Translations under genes and position numbers: made by a program | Shown here: piece by piece, positions 1 through 8,094 of the stretch | Layout: each line of letters begins with the position of its first letter | Position numbering within the stretch: position 1 is the stretch's first letter | Source of the DNA: a bacterium UBP2_UBA5202 | GTDB taxonomy: Bacteria; Edwardsbacteria; AC1; EtOH8 | Assembly: GCA_002412795.1 (NCBI GenBank) | Contig: DHVS01000038.1 | Span: 71,076-135,075, forward strand | DNA length: 64,000 nt | Direction: 5' to 3' | Notes under the pieces: generated by a model | Seen by the model: only the letters and a program-made list of their open reading frames with translations | Databases searched by the model: none | What the model was told of the DNA's origin: nothing

Positions 1-110
1 GCCCGATTTATCGGGGTTGATGATTAATAGCGATGTCATTCATGGCATCGTATAGAGAGTAGATGAAATTTGCAAATATTTAGTTATTATTTTAAGGATT
101 TGATATTAGA

Positions 111-818
111 ATGAAAGAAAAATACACCTTCAAAAAACTCTGGCACGACTGGCTGTGGCCCCTGCTCTGGGCGGTGCTGGTGGTCAAGCTGGTGATCAAT
201 CCCTTTATCCTGGAAGCCTACCAGGTGCCCACCGGGTCCATGGAGAGCACCATCCTGCCGGGAGACTGGCTGATCGCCGAGAAATTCAGCTACGGCCTGC
301 ACATTCCCTTTACCAATACATCCATCCTGCCCCTGACCTCACCCAGGTCCGGCCAGGTGGTGGTCTTCAAAAGCCCGCTGGACGGGATCAATCTGGTCAA
401 ACGCTGCATCGCCTCCGGCGGGGATACGGTGGAGGTCAGGAACAAGATACTTTATGTCAACGGCATAAAGAGAAACGAGAAATTTGCCATTCACCGGGAC
501 AGCTTTGCGGTGCCGGTGATGAACCCGCCCCTGACCCAGGACCAGTTCCAGCAGGAATGGGAAAATCGACAGCTGTTGCAGACCTACGCGGTGCGGGACA
601 ATTTCGGTCCAATTGTGGTGCCCAAGGACTGTTTCTTCATGATGGGCGACAACCGCGACGAGTCCTTCGACTCCCGCTTTTGGGGGCCGCTGCCCCGCAA
701 TCTTATCCGGGGCCGGGCCCTGTTCGTCTACTGGTCGTTCGATAGGCTGTCGGAGATGCCCATGACCAGTCTGTGGAAGCGTTTCCGGCTGCAGCGGATA
801 GGGCGGAAACTCTGGTAG
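111..818 (+). CDS. lepB: Signal peptidase I (first of two)
   Basis: Type I signal peptidase (family S26), 235 aa, which cleaves signal peptides from exported proteins at the outer face of the cytoplasmic membrane. One N-terminal transmembrane segment (about residues 14-35) is followed by the catalytic box PTGSME, with nucleophile Ser43. The general base is Lys97 in LVKRC, followed by the GGDTV box, and the late family box GDNRDESFDSRFWG is present. The start is supported by a TAAGGA ribosome binding site about 12 nt upstream. A paralogue follows after 162 nt. Tandem lepB copies may share the export load of the many secreted proteins in this window, but that is inference. Confidence 0.95.
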   Translation: MKEKYTFKKLWHDWLWPLLWAVLVVKLVINPFILEAYQVPTGSMESTILPGDWLIAEKFSYGLHIPFTNTSILPLTSPRSGQVVVFKSPLDGINLVKRCIASGGDTVEVRNKILYVNGIKRNEKFAIHRDSFAVPVMNPPLTQDQFQQEWENRQLLQTYAVRDNFGPIVVPKDCFFMMGDNRDESFDSRFWGPLPRNLIRGRALFVYWSFDRLSEMPMTSLWKRFRLQRIGRKLW

Positions 819-836
819 CCTGGATACAAAACCTTA

Positions 837-933
837 CCACGGAAACACTGAATGTCCAAATCACGGAATCTTAACGGAATGTTCAGGAATACTTTCCTGT
901 TTCATCATTTTCATGATTTCCGTGTTTCCGTGG
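837..933. repeat. Imperfect intergenic palindrome between the lepB copies
   Basis: A perfect 12-bp inverted repeat (CCACGGAAACAC at 837-848, complement at 922-933) encloses further CACGGAA-type motifs. It fills most of the gap between the two lepB genes. It could be a small non-autonomous palindromic element or a transcript hairpin; no U-tract follows it. Confidence 0.55.
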
Positions 934-980
934 TTTGCTCCGGTTAAAACCAATCAACCAAAACCCTTTAAGGAACCAAT

Positions 981-1703
981 ATGGCCGTCCGGCAGAACAA
1001 CGTAAAAAAATCCTGGTACCGGGACTGGGGCGAATCCATAATCTGGGCGGTGGTGATGGCCCTGATCATCCGGGCCCTGGTGATCCAGGCCTTCAAGATC
1101 CCCTCCGGCTCCATGGAGGACACCCTGCTGGTGGGCGATTTTCTGATGGTCAACAAGTTCATCTACGGGGTCAAACTCCCGTTCACCGAAAAGACCATCC
1201 TGCCGGCGCTGAGAAAGACCAAGGCCGGGGACATCATCGTCTTCAAGTATCCTTTGGACAAGCGGGACTTCATCAAGCGCTGCGTGGCGGTGGAGGGGGA
1301 CACGGTGGAGGTGCGGAACAAGAAGCTCTACGTCAACGGCCAGCGCCCGGTGGAACCATACGCAGCGAACAAGGCCTGGGGGGAAAGCATTACCCTGCCC
1401 CAGATGCTTTCGGCGGAGCTCTGGCGCAACGATTATCAGCGGGACTGGGAACAGCGCAAGTTCCTGAACCTGCCGGTGCGGGATAATTTCGGCCCGGTGG
1501 TGGTGCCCAAGGACTGCGTCTTTGCCATGGGCGACAACCGGGACAACTCCCTGGACTCCCGTTTCTGGGGCCCCCTGCCCAGGAGCCTGATCCTGGGCAA
1601 GGCGGTGTTCATATACTGGTCGTGGGATTCCGAGAACGGCGAGCCGTTCTGGAAGATCTGGGAGAACATCCGGTTCAACCGGCTGGGAGACATGATCAGG
1701 TAA
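981..1703 (+). CDS. lepB: Signal peptidase I (second of two)
   Basis: Second family S26 signal peptidase, 240 aa and collinear with the first copy. It has an N-terminal membrane segment (about residues 18-38), the PSGSMED box with Ser44, Lys99 in FIKRC, the EGDTVE box and GDNRDNSLDSRFWG. AAGGAACC lies just upstream of the ATG. The two copies are clearly paralogous but well diverged, so the duplication is not recent. Differences in the substrate-facing residues could give different preprotein preferences; nothing visible here decides that. Confidence 0.95.
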   Translation: MAVRQNNVKKSWYRDWGESIIWAVVMALIIRALVIQAFKIPSGSMEDTLLVGDFLMVNKFIYGVKLPFTEKTILPALRKTKAGDIIVFKYPLDKRDFIKRCVAVEGDTVEVRNKKLYVNGQRPVEPYAANKAWGESITLPQMLSAELWRNDYQRDWEQRKFLNLPVRDNFGPVVVPKDCVFAMGDNRDNSLDSRFWGPLPRSLILGKAVFIYWSWDSENGEPFWKIWENIRFNRLGDMIR

Positions 1704-1758
1704 ACGATCTGGATTTACATTTAAACGGATCTCTTTCTATTTTACTACAGAGGGTGCA

Positions 1759-2880
1759 ATGTCAGATATTCTGATCAAGGCCGTGGAGTCAAAGAAAGAA
1801 CTGGAGCAATTCATAAAACTGCCCTGGGCGATCTACCGGAACGACCCCAGCTGGGTGCCTCCCCTGGTCGCCGAGCAGAAGAAAATGCTGGATACCGGGC
1901 ACAACCCGTTCTTTCAGCACGCCCGGGCCGCTTACTTCCTGGCCTTCAGAGACGGCGAATGCCGGGGGCGGATCAGCGCCCACATAGACGACAACAGCAA
2001 CAAATTCCACCACGAGAAGTGCTGTTTCTTCGGTTTCTTTGAATCGGCGGAAGATCCCAATGTGGCCAAGGCCCTGTTCGCCGCAGCGGAAAAATGGGCC
2101 AGGGAAAAAGGCATGGACACGGTGCGGGGGCCGTTCAACTTCACCACCAACGACACCGCCGGTTTGCTGATAGACGCCTTTGACCGCCCCCCGGTGATAG
2201 AGATGACCTACAACCCGCCGTACTATCCGGTCTTGGTCGAAGCCTGCGGATACGCCAAGACCATGGACCTGTTGGCATATTTCCTGGATGTCCAGAACAT
2301 CGACCGCGACAGGATCAAAATGCTGGCCCGGCGTTGCGAACAAAAGGGAATAACCTTTCGCTCAATAAACAAAAAGGTCTTCGGGCAGGAGGTCAAGATA
2401 TTCAAGGAGGTCTACAACCAGGCCTGGAGCCAGAACTGGGGCTTCGTCCCGCTGACCGAGGCCGAGATCGACCACTACGCCAAAAGTTTCAAGGATATAG
2501 TTGAACCCGATTATGTGATCTTTGCCTTTGACGGGGATAAGCCGGTGGGCTCGCTGTGGGCTCTGCCGGATTACAATCACTCCATCAAGCGGCTCAACGG
2601 CAAAATGGGACCGCTGGAAATAATGAAATTCCTCTGGCACAACCGCAACATCACCCATACCCGGGTGATGACCGCCGGAGTGATAAAGGACTACCAGAAG
2701 AGGGGAATCGAGGCCGGACTGGTCAGCCGGGTGATAGAGAACGCCGTTAAAAAGGGAACCAAGACCGGGGAGCTTTCCTGGGTGCTGGAGAACAACCTGA
2801 TGATGAACCGGCTGGGCGAAGCGGTGGGGGCCAGGGTTTATAAGACATACAGAGTGTATGAGAAAAAGCTTAACCAATGA
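1759..2880 (+). CDS. GNAT-like N-acetyltransferase family protein (YghO-like)
   Basis: Cytosolic 373-aa protein resembling the large hypothetical GNAT-like proteins related to YghO. No signal peptide or membrane segment is visible. The N-terminal half has the typical GPFNFTTNDTAGLL and YNPPYY segments. The C-terminal half carries a GNAT-like segment (TAGVIKDYQKRGIEAGL, about residues 305-321) that could bind acetyl-CoA, then a conserved WVLENN stretch. Substrate unknown. An AGAGGG ribosome binding site precedes the ATG. It lies 55 nt after lepB and may be co-transcribed with it. The family assignment is by overall similarity; the function is not established. Confidence 0.75.
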   Translation: MSDILIKAVESKKELEQFIKLPWAIYRNDPSWVPPLVAEQKKMLDTGHNPFFQHARAAYFLAFRDGECRGRISAHIDDNSNKFHHEKCCFFGFFESAEDPNVAKALFAAAEKWAREKGMDTVRGPFNFTTNDTAGLLIDAFDRPPVIEMTYNPPYYPVLVEACGYAKTMDLLAYFLDVQNIDRDRIKMLARRCEQKGITFRSINKKVFGQEVKIFKEVYNQAWSQNWGFVPLTEAEIDHYAKSFKDIVEPDYVIFAFDGDKPVGSLWALPDYNHSIKRLNGKMGPLEIMKFLWHNRNITHTRVMTAGVIKDYQKRGIEAGLVSRVIENAVKKGTKTGELSWVLENNLMMNRLGEAVGARVYKTYRVYEKKLNQ

Positions 2881-2967
2881 ATAAAACCCCTTCCCCACTG
2901 GGGAAGAGCCTGCACTGAGTTAAGCAATATATTGCTGCAAACGAAAGTGGGCAGGGGTTAGGTCAAA

Positions 2968-2996
2968 AAAGCCGCCCTTATTACGGGCGGCTTTCT
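2968..2996. terminator. Bidirectional terminator between convergent genes
   Basis: A 10-bp perfect stem (AAAGCCGCCC / GGGCGGCTTT) has a 7-nt loop, with a short T-run on one side and an A-run on the other. It sits between the GNAT-like gene and the convergent PAP2 gene, so it can serve both. Confidence 0.85.
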
Positions 2997-3001
2997 CAAA
3001 G

Positions 3002-3868
3002 TTACTTCTTGTTTCTTAAAAACCGGGGGTTCCATATCTCGGCTATCAGTATGGCCAAGGCCGCCAGCACAAACCCAAAGATGACATCGATCACGTAATG
3101 CAGCCGCAGGAACACCGTGGCCACGATCAGCAAGATCCCCACTGGAAGCATTACCGCGAAAAGTTTTTTGTGATGGGCGTGGGCATAATAGAGCACGATC
3201 AGGGTTATCCCGGTGTGGCCCGAAGGGAAGCAGTCCCGCTTGTTGAATTCGTTGGCGGTCAGAAAATTAAGGATCTGGTTTCCCCAGAACAGTCCCTTGA
3301 CCGGGGCGGCCTGATTGCCGGTCAGGGTAAAGCGGGGGCCGATGGCCGGAACCAGCAGATATCCCAGGTAGGAGATGAAGAACCCGATGGTCACCGCCAG
3401 GAACATGTGCTCCAACTCGTGGTGCTTATTGTCGAAATGCAGGAATAAAGCCAGGACCACCGGCAGAAAGTAATAGCTGGAATAGGCCAGGGCCAGCACA
3501 TCCACCATCCAGGGCGCGGTCAGGCTCTCCAGCCAGACGGTGGGATGGACCCCGAACATAGCGTAGTCGATCCTGATCAGATAGCCGTCCAGGTCCGGCC
3601 GGATATACTGAATGATGTATCCCAGGCTCTGAAATACCGGAAGGATGCCGGCGAATGGCGCCCAGCGCCGCAGCAGCTCAAAGAACTTGTAGGGCCAGCG
3701 GGTGTCCAGCCAGATCACCAGCCCATAGATCCCCAGGGTCAGCCCGTAGATCAGGAATATCCAGGGCCAGCCTTTGAGACGGGGCAGGTTCAGCAGGGTC
3801 AGCAGGCTCAAACCGGATACGAACCCCAGGTAGAGCCATTCCACTTTTTTCAGTTTTATTTTCGGCAT
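3002..3868 (-). CDS. PAP2-family membrane phosphatase/transferase (Aur1-like)
   Basis: Integral membrane protein of 288 aa with about six hydrophobic segments. The PAP2 signature motifs FPSGHTG (about residues 216-222) and RLHYVIDV (about 257-264) are present, while the first PAP2 motif is degenerate. This pattern fits the inositol-phosphotransferase/Aur1-like branch, which handles lipid-linked phosphates, better than classical undecaprenyl-PP phosphatase. The substrate cannot be read from the sequence. It is one of only two - strand genes in the window. Its promoter puts the transcription start close to the ATG, suggesting a very short or absent leader. Confidence 0.85.
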   Translation of the reverse strand: MPKIKLKKVEWLYLGFVSGLSLLTLLNLPRLKGWPWIFLIYGLTLGIYGLVIWLDTRWPYKFFELLRRWAPFAGILPVFQSLGYIIQYIRPDLDGYLIRIDYAMFGVHPTVWLESLTAPWMVDVLALAYSSYYFLPVVLALFLHFDNKHHELEHMFLAVTIGFFISYLGYLLVPAIGPRFTLTGNQAAPVKGLFWGNQILNFLTANEFNKRDCFPSGHTGITLIVLYYAHAHHKKLFAVMLPVGILLIVATVFLRLHYVIDVIFGFVLAALAILIAEIWNPRFLRNKK

Positions 3869-3874
3869 CCTTTA

Positions 3875-3903
3875 ATTTTAGCATTCCCGGCAAATTAAGT
3901 CAA
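3875..3903 (-). promoter_or_regulatory. Sigma-70-type promoter for the PAP2 gene, possibly leaderless
   Basis: Read on the - strand: TTGACT (3903-3898), a 17-bp spacer and TAAAAT (3880-3875). The predicted start falls at about 3868, the first base of the start codon, which would give a leaderless mRNA. Confidence 0.6.
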
Positions 3904-3949
3904 TTGTCTGGGGGTGAAATCTCAGGCCGGCCGCCCCAGGAAGCCGGTA

Positions 3950-3978
3950 TTGACAACTACCGTCAATAGTCGTATACT
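3950..3978 (+). promoter_or_regulatory. Promoter of the thi operon with an overlapping inverted repeat
   Basis: Consensus TTGACA (3950-3955), exactly 17 bp, then TATACT (3973-3978). A 6-bp inverted repeat ATTGAC-N7-GTCAAT (3949-3967) covers the -35 box and part of the spacer and could be an operator. Only 28 nt separate the -10 box from the thiS ATG, too short for a TPP riboswitch. Confidence 0.75.
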
Positions 3979-4006
3979 CAAATCCCTGCCATCAAATGAT
4001 GAGATC

Positions 4007-4207
4007 ATGAAGATAAAATTAAACGGAAAAGATACCGAAACGCCCGGGAAATATACGATCGCAGACCTGCTGAAAATGCACGCCCTTTTGGGAAAGCCTT
4101 TGGTGGTGGAGCTCAACGGCAGCATCATCAAGAGCGGTCATTATAATGATATTCGGCTGAGCGAAGGCGATGTCCTGGAGATAGTGCGGCTGGTGGGCGG
4201 GGGATAG
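4007..4207 (+). CDS. thiS: Sulfur carrier protein ThiS
   Basis: Ubiquitin-like sulfur carrier of 66 aa that delivers sulfur, as a C-terminal thiocarboxylate, for thiazole formation. The small beta-grasp sequence MKIKLNGKD...LEIVRLVGGG ends in the Gly-Gly tail needed for adenylation. The ATG at 4007 is preferred over an upstream in-frame ATG because the upstream extension would overlap the promoter and has no ThiS homology. It is first in the thi operon, but thiG is not next to it: two TPR genes lie between. No thiF adenylyltransferase is in the window, so activation must come from elsewhere. Confidence 0.93.
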   Translation: MKIKLNGKDTETPGKYTIADLLKMHALLGKPLVVELNGSIIKSGHYNDIRLSEGDVLEIVRLVGGG

Positions 4208-4213
4208 ATTTTA

Positions 4214-5626
4214 ATGAGGAAGCTGGCCGACATAGACCATGGCAAAATCGTCCGAATTCTGAAAAGCCGGGCCGGTGTTTTATACCTGATCGGCAGGAAT
4301 GACAAAGCGCAGGAAGATGCGGAAAGCGGCCTGGAAATTGCCAGGCATTTGGGCGACAAACAGGCCATGGCCGACTTCAAGCATCGGATGAGCGATATCT
4401 TTGCGGTAACCGGCCAATATGAAAAAATGCGCCACGCGGTTGAGGAATCCCTGTCGATATCACGGGAGATCGGAGACGAAAAGAGGCAAGCGGCCAGCCT
4501 TAATAGCATGGGTTATGTGTGCAATATGCATGGCGATTATCCCCAGGCTCTTGTTCACTACGGCGATTCATTGAGGATACAGGAAAAGATCGGCGACCGG
4601 CAGGGCCAGGCAACGAGCCTCAGCAACATCGGCATTCTTTACGGCCACATCGGCGAATATTCCAAGGCCCTTGACTATTACGACAGATCCCTGGGGATAC
4701 AGGGGGAGATCGGCGACCGGGAGGGCCAGGCAAGAAGCCTAAGCAATCTCGGAGGGGTGTATGGTTTTCTTGGCGACCACACCAAGGCCTTTGACTGTCA
4801 CCAGACAGCTTCGAAAATTCGGGGGGAGATCGGCGATAAATACGGCCAGGCGGAAAGCCTCAACAACACGGGCTATTTGCATTACAGCCTTGGCGATTAT
4901 GCCATGGCCATAGGATTTTACAGCAGGGCATTAAAGATGCAGGAGGAGATCGGCGACAAATACGGGCAGGCGATAGGCCTCAACAATATCGGCATGGCAC
5001 TGGGATACATTGGGGATCATCCAGCGGGATACCAGCAGTTGTCGAGATCCTTGAAGTTGCTGGAAGAGATCGGCGATCAGAAAGGCCAGGCTTACAGTTT
5101 CAGCAATATCGCCAGGAATTGTTTTGAGAGGGCCGATTACGAAAACGCCAGGGAATGCCTGGACCAGGCGCAAGCCATAGCCGAGAGGATCGGGATCAAG
5201 GAGATACTCCGCAGGAACGCGCTGTTGCGCGGGGAATTGGAAATGGCCGAAGCGGGTTTATCCCCGATAATCGCGGGTTGCGGCGGGCAGGACATCGGGC
5301 CGGCCGCTCAAAAGGCTTTGAAACATGCGGCCAATGCCATGAAACTTGCCAAAGAATTGGAGTCGAAAGCCGGCCGGGCCGGGGCATTGTTGTTGACGGC
5401 CCGGGCGGAGTCAGCCACCGGTGAAAAAGACGGCGCCGAAAGGAAATTCGAAGAGGCGATAGCGGTATTTGAGGAACTGAAACTGCCGTTCGAAACAGCC
5501 CAGGCATATTACTTTTACGGCCTGGCCTTGTCAAACAAAGATGCCGTGCAAAGGGCAAAGGTTCTGTTTGAAAAGATCGGTGCCAAGGGATGGTCGGATA
5601 AAATCGGCCGCCTGGTGAATCAATGA
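4214..5626 (+). CDS. TPR-repeat protein 1 inserted in the thi operon
   Basis: 470-aa soluble protein built almost entirely of 40-residue tetratricopeptide-like units of the LGN/AfsR type (recurring EIGDRQGQA, SLSNIG and GDY.KAL elements), about residues 20-330. A helical C-terminal region follows and ends in KIGAKGWSDKIG. No catalytic domain, signal peptide or membrane segment is seen, so it is probably a protein-interaction scaffold. It starts 6 nt after the thiS stop and is paralogous over its full length to the TPR gene at 5760. A broken copy of the thiG start follows directly. A role in thiamine synthesis is unproven; it is more likely a passenger module in this operon. Confidence 0.8.
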   Translation: MRKLADIDHGKIVRILKSRAGVLYLIGRNDKAQEDAESGLEIARHLGDKQAMADFKHRMSDIFAVTGQYEKMRHAVEESLSISREIGDEKRQAASLNSMGYVCNMHGDYPQALVHYGDSLRIQEKIGDRQGQATSLSNIGILYGHIGEYSKALDYYDRSLGIQGEIGDREGQARSLSNLGGVYGFLGDHTKAFDCHQTASKIRGEIGDKYGQAESLNNTGYLHYSLGDYAMAIGFYSRALKMQEEIGDKYGQAIGLNNIGMALGYIGDHPAGYQQLSRSLKLLEEIGDQKGQAYSFSNIARNCFERADYENARECLDQAQAIAERIGIKEILRRNALLRGELEMAEAGLSPIIAGCGGQDIGPAAQKALKHAANAMKLAKELESKAGRAGALLLTARAESATGEKDGAERKFEEAIAVFEELKLPFETAQAYYFYGLALSNKDAVQRAKVLFEKIGAKGWSDKIGRLVNQ

Positions 5627-5635
5627 GGATACATT

Positions 5636-5752
5636 TTGAAACCTTTGATAATTGCCGAAAAGGCGATAAAATTCAGGCTGTTCCTGGGCACCGGCAAGTT
5701 CTCCAGCTCCGCCGTCATGGCCCGGGCCCTGGAGGCCTCGGGGGCCGGGTGA
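5636..5752 (+). pseudogene. thiG: Truncated thiG 5' fragment (38 codons)
   Basis: In-frame TTG-initiated remnant whose translation (LKPLIIAEKAIKFRLFLGTG...) matches the first 38 residues of the intact ThiG at 7324, then stops at TGA. The last 34 bp (5714-5747) are identical to thiG 7405-7438, while the upstream half has diverged at many positions. The catalytic lysine and the rest of the TIM barrel are missing. Its place between two paralogous TPR genes indicates that a TPR plus thiG-start unit was duplicated, or that a TPR module was inserted into a thiG copy. Confidence 0.85.
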
Positions 5753-5759
5753 GCTTTTT

Positions 5760-7310
5760 ATGATAACGCCTGCTGAAATAAGAAAACAAAATATAGACCA
5801 CTCTACCACCATTCATATTTTGCTGAGCCGGGCCGAGGTGCTCAACCTAATCGGGAGTAATAAAAAAGCGTTGGATGATACCCAAAAAGGATTGTTGGTA
5901 GCCAGGGTATTAAAGGATAAAAAAATGGAAGCCGCTGGTCTTTTTCAATTAGGCGACATCTATAATGCCATTAGCAAATACGACCTTATGTTGAACTGCG
6001 CAAAAGAATCCCTCGCTCTCTATCAGGCAATAAACGATAAAAAAGGCGAAGCAGAAAGCCTCAACATTATCGGTTCAGGGCATAATAGTCTTGGCAATTA
6101 TTGCCAGGCGCTTGAATATCACAACATATCTTTGAGGATCCAAGAGAAAATCGGCGACTGTTCAGGGCAGGCAAAAAGTCTTGTTAATATAGGCTTTGTG
6201 TATAATAATCTTGGCGATTATTCCCGGGTGCTTGAATATTGCGGTAAATCTTTGAAGCTCCAAGAGGAAATCGGAGACCGTTTTGGCCAGGCAAATAGTC
6301 TCGTCAATATTGGCTTTGCGCATAATCGCCTTGGCGATTGTTACCAGGCACTTGAATATTATAAAAAATCTTTGAAGATACGAGGGGAAATCGGAGACCG
6401 TTTTGGCCAGGCAAACAGTCACGTCAATATCGGTTTTGTACATAATGGCCTAGGCGATAAACCACAGGCGCTTGAGCATTTCAGTAAATCTCTGAAGATT
6501 CGAGAGGAAATCGGCGACCGTTTTGGCCAGGCAAACAGTCACGTCAATATCGGCTTTGTGCATGCCGGCCTTAGCGATAATCAACAAGCGCTTGAACATT
6601 TAAGTAAATCTCTAAAGATAAGAGAGGAAATCGGCGACCGCAGTGGACAGGCAAACAGTCTCTTTAATATCGGCGCTGTGCATGATCGTCTTGGGGATTA
6701 TGAGAAGGCCCTTGGATATTATGGTAAATCCTTGAAGATATATGAAGAAATTGACGACCGACGGGGCCGGGCTCATAACCTCATCAACATGGGCACGCTC
6801 TACCTAACGGAGAAACAATGCACAGAAGCAAGGGAATATCTTGCCAGCGCTGGAAAAACCGCAAACGAGCTTGGTGAGAAAGAAATATTGCGAAGGGTGG
6901 CGGTTTCCCTTGGGGGGTTGGAATTGGCTGCCCCAAAGGCAGAAAACGGTCACTCTGCTTCGTTCGGGGTAAAAAAGCAGAAGGCAGAAGAATATGCTAA
7001 TACAGCCCTAAAACTTGCAGAGGAGCTGAAGTCAAAATCGGGCAGAGCCGAGGCGATTTTACTGAAGGCCAGGATAGAAATGGCAGAAGGCCATTGGCCA
7101 GAGGCCGACAGCAAGTTCAAAGAGGCGATCGCCATTTATGAGGCACTAAAACAGCCGTTCGAAACAGCCAAGGCATGCTATTGTTACGGCACAGCCTTGA
7201 AAGAAATTGGACGGGATGAAGGTGAAGATTTTTTACAAAAAGCCAGAGGGATATTTGAACACCTGGGCGCCAAGGGCTGGCTGGCAAAAGTCAAAACGCA
7301 TGAAAAATAA
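5760..7310 (+). CDS. TPR-repeat protein 2 with near-identical 120-bp repeats
   Basis: 516-aa TPR protein paralogous along its whole length to the one at 4214, including the N-terminal cap (SRAEVLNLIG) and C-terminal end (FEHLGAKGW). Its 40-residue units, about residues 80-345, are much more alike than those of the first copy. Several 120-bp DNA units between about 6150 and 6720 are nearly identical (EIGDRFGQANS, NIGFVH). The gene is visibly more AT-rich than neighbouring thiG, suggesting a different origin. It ends 13 nt before the thiG ATG, so it is translated within the operon. Likely a protein-binding scaffold; partner unknown. Confidence 0.8.
   Translation: MITPAEIRKQNIDHSTTIHILLSRAEVLNLIGSNKKALDDTQKGLLVARVLKDKKMEAAGLFQLGDIYNAISKYDLMLNCAKESLALYQAINDKKGEAESLNIIGSGHNSLGNYCQALEYHNISLRIQEKIGDCSGQAKSLVNIGFVYNNLGDYSRVLEYCGKSLKLQEEIGDRFGQANSLVNIGFAHNRLGDCYQALEYYKKSLKIRGEIGDRFGQANSHVNIGFVHNGLGDKPQALEHFSKSLKIREEIGDRFGQANSHVNIGFVHAGLSDNQQALEHLSKSLKIREEIGDRSGQANSLFNIGAVHDRLGDYEKALGYYGKSLKIYEEIDDRRGRAHNLINMGTLYLTEKQCTEAREYLASAGKTANELGEKEILRRVAVSLGGLELAAPKAENGHSASFGVKKQKAEEYANTALKLAEELKSKSGRAEAILLKARIEMAEGHWPEADSKFKEAIAIYEALKQPFETAKACYCYGTALKEIGRDEGEDFLQKARGIFEHLGAKGWLAKVKTHEK
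6150..6720 (+). repeat. Tandem 120-bp coding repeats
   Basis: At least four consecutive 120-bp units inside the second TPR gene share long identical stretches, for example around the GDRFGQANS codons at about 6270, 6390, 6510 and 6630. The low divergence indicates recent expansion or homogenisation and a potential for copy-number change. Confidence 0.8.
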
Positions 7311-7323
7311 TTATGGATCGACA

Positions 7324-8094
7324 ATGATAAAACCTTTGACCATCGCAGGACGCGAAATTAGATCCCGTCTTTTCCTGGGCACCGGTAAATTCTCAAATTC
7401 CACTGTCATGGCCCGGGCCCTGGAGGCCTCGGGGGCCGAGATCGTGACCGTGGCCCTGCGCCGGGTGGAATTCGACAACCCCCAGGATGACATCATTGCC
7501 CACATCGACCAGAAAAAATACCTGTTGCTTCCCAACACCTCCGGGGCCCGCGACGCCGAAGAGGCGGTCCGGATTGCCCGGCTGGCCCGGGCGGCTTCCG
7601 GCTGGAACTGGCTGAAGCTGGAGGTCACTCCCGAGCCCAATTATCTTCTGCCCGATCCGGTGGAGACGCTGAAGGCGGCGGAGATCCTGATCAAGGAAGG
7701 TTTCATCGTGCTGCCCTACATCAATGCCGACCCGGTGCTGGCCAAGCGCCTGCAGGAGGCGGGCTGCGCGGCGGTGATGCCGCTGGGCTCGCCCATCGGC
7801 TCGGGGCGGGGGATCAAGACCGCCGACCAGATCCGGATCATCATCGCCCAGGCCACGGTGCCGGTGGTGGTGGACGCCGGGCTGGGCCTGCCCTCCCACA
7901 TCTGCCAGGCCTTTGAGCTGGGGGCCGATGCGGTGCTGTTGAATACCGCGGTGGCGGCGGCCCAGGATCCGGTGCAGATGGCCAGATCGTTCAAGCTGGC
8001 GGTGGAGTCATCCCTGGCCGGGCTTGAGTCCGGGCCAATGTCCGAAGGCGAGGCCGCCTCCGCTTCCAGCCCGTTGACCGGATTTTTGAGATGA
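7324..8094 (+). CDS. thiG: Thiazole synthase ThiG
   Basis: 256-aa TIM-barrel enzyme that condenses deoxyxylulose 5-phosphate, dehydroglycine and ThiS thiocarboxylate to the thiazole phosphate moiety. Lys98 in NWLKLE is the expected Schiff-base lysine. The PLGSPIGSGRG phosphate-binding loop and DAGLGLPSH segment are present. The ATG at 7324 matches the family N-terminus; an in-frame ATG at 7207 would overlap the TPR gene by 100 nt and is rejected. It overlaps thiH by ATGA, implying translational coupling. A truncated duplicate of its 5' end lies at 5636. Confidence 0.96.
   Translation: MIKPLTIAGREIRSRLFLGTGKFSNSTVMARALEASGAEIVTVALRRVEFDNPQDDIIAHIDQKKYLLLPNTSGARDAEEAVRIARLARAASGWNWLKLEVTPEPNYLLPDPVETLKAAEILIKEGFIVLPYINADPVLAKRLQEAGCAAVMPLGSPIGSGRGIKTADQIRIIIAQATVPVVVDAGLGLPSHICQAFELGADAVLLNTAVAAAQDPVQMARSFKLAVESSLAGLESGPMSEGEAASASSPLTGFLR

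Noticed and set aside
3928..4006. TPP riboswitch before thiS
   Set aside because: No thi-box elements and the leader after the promoter is too short.
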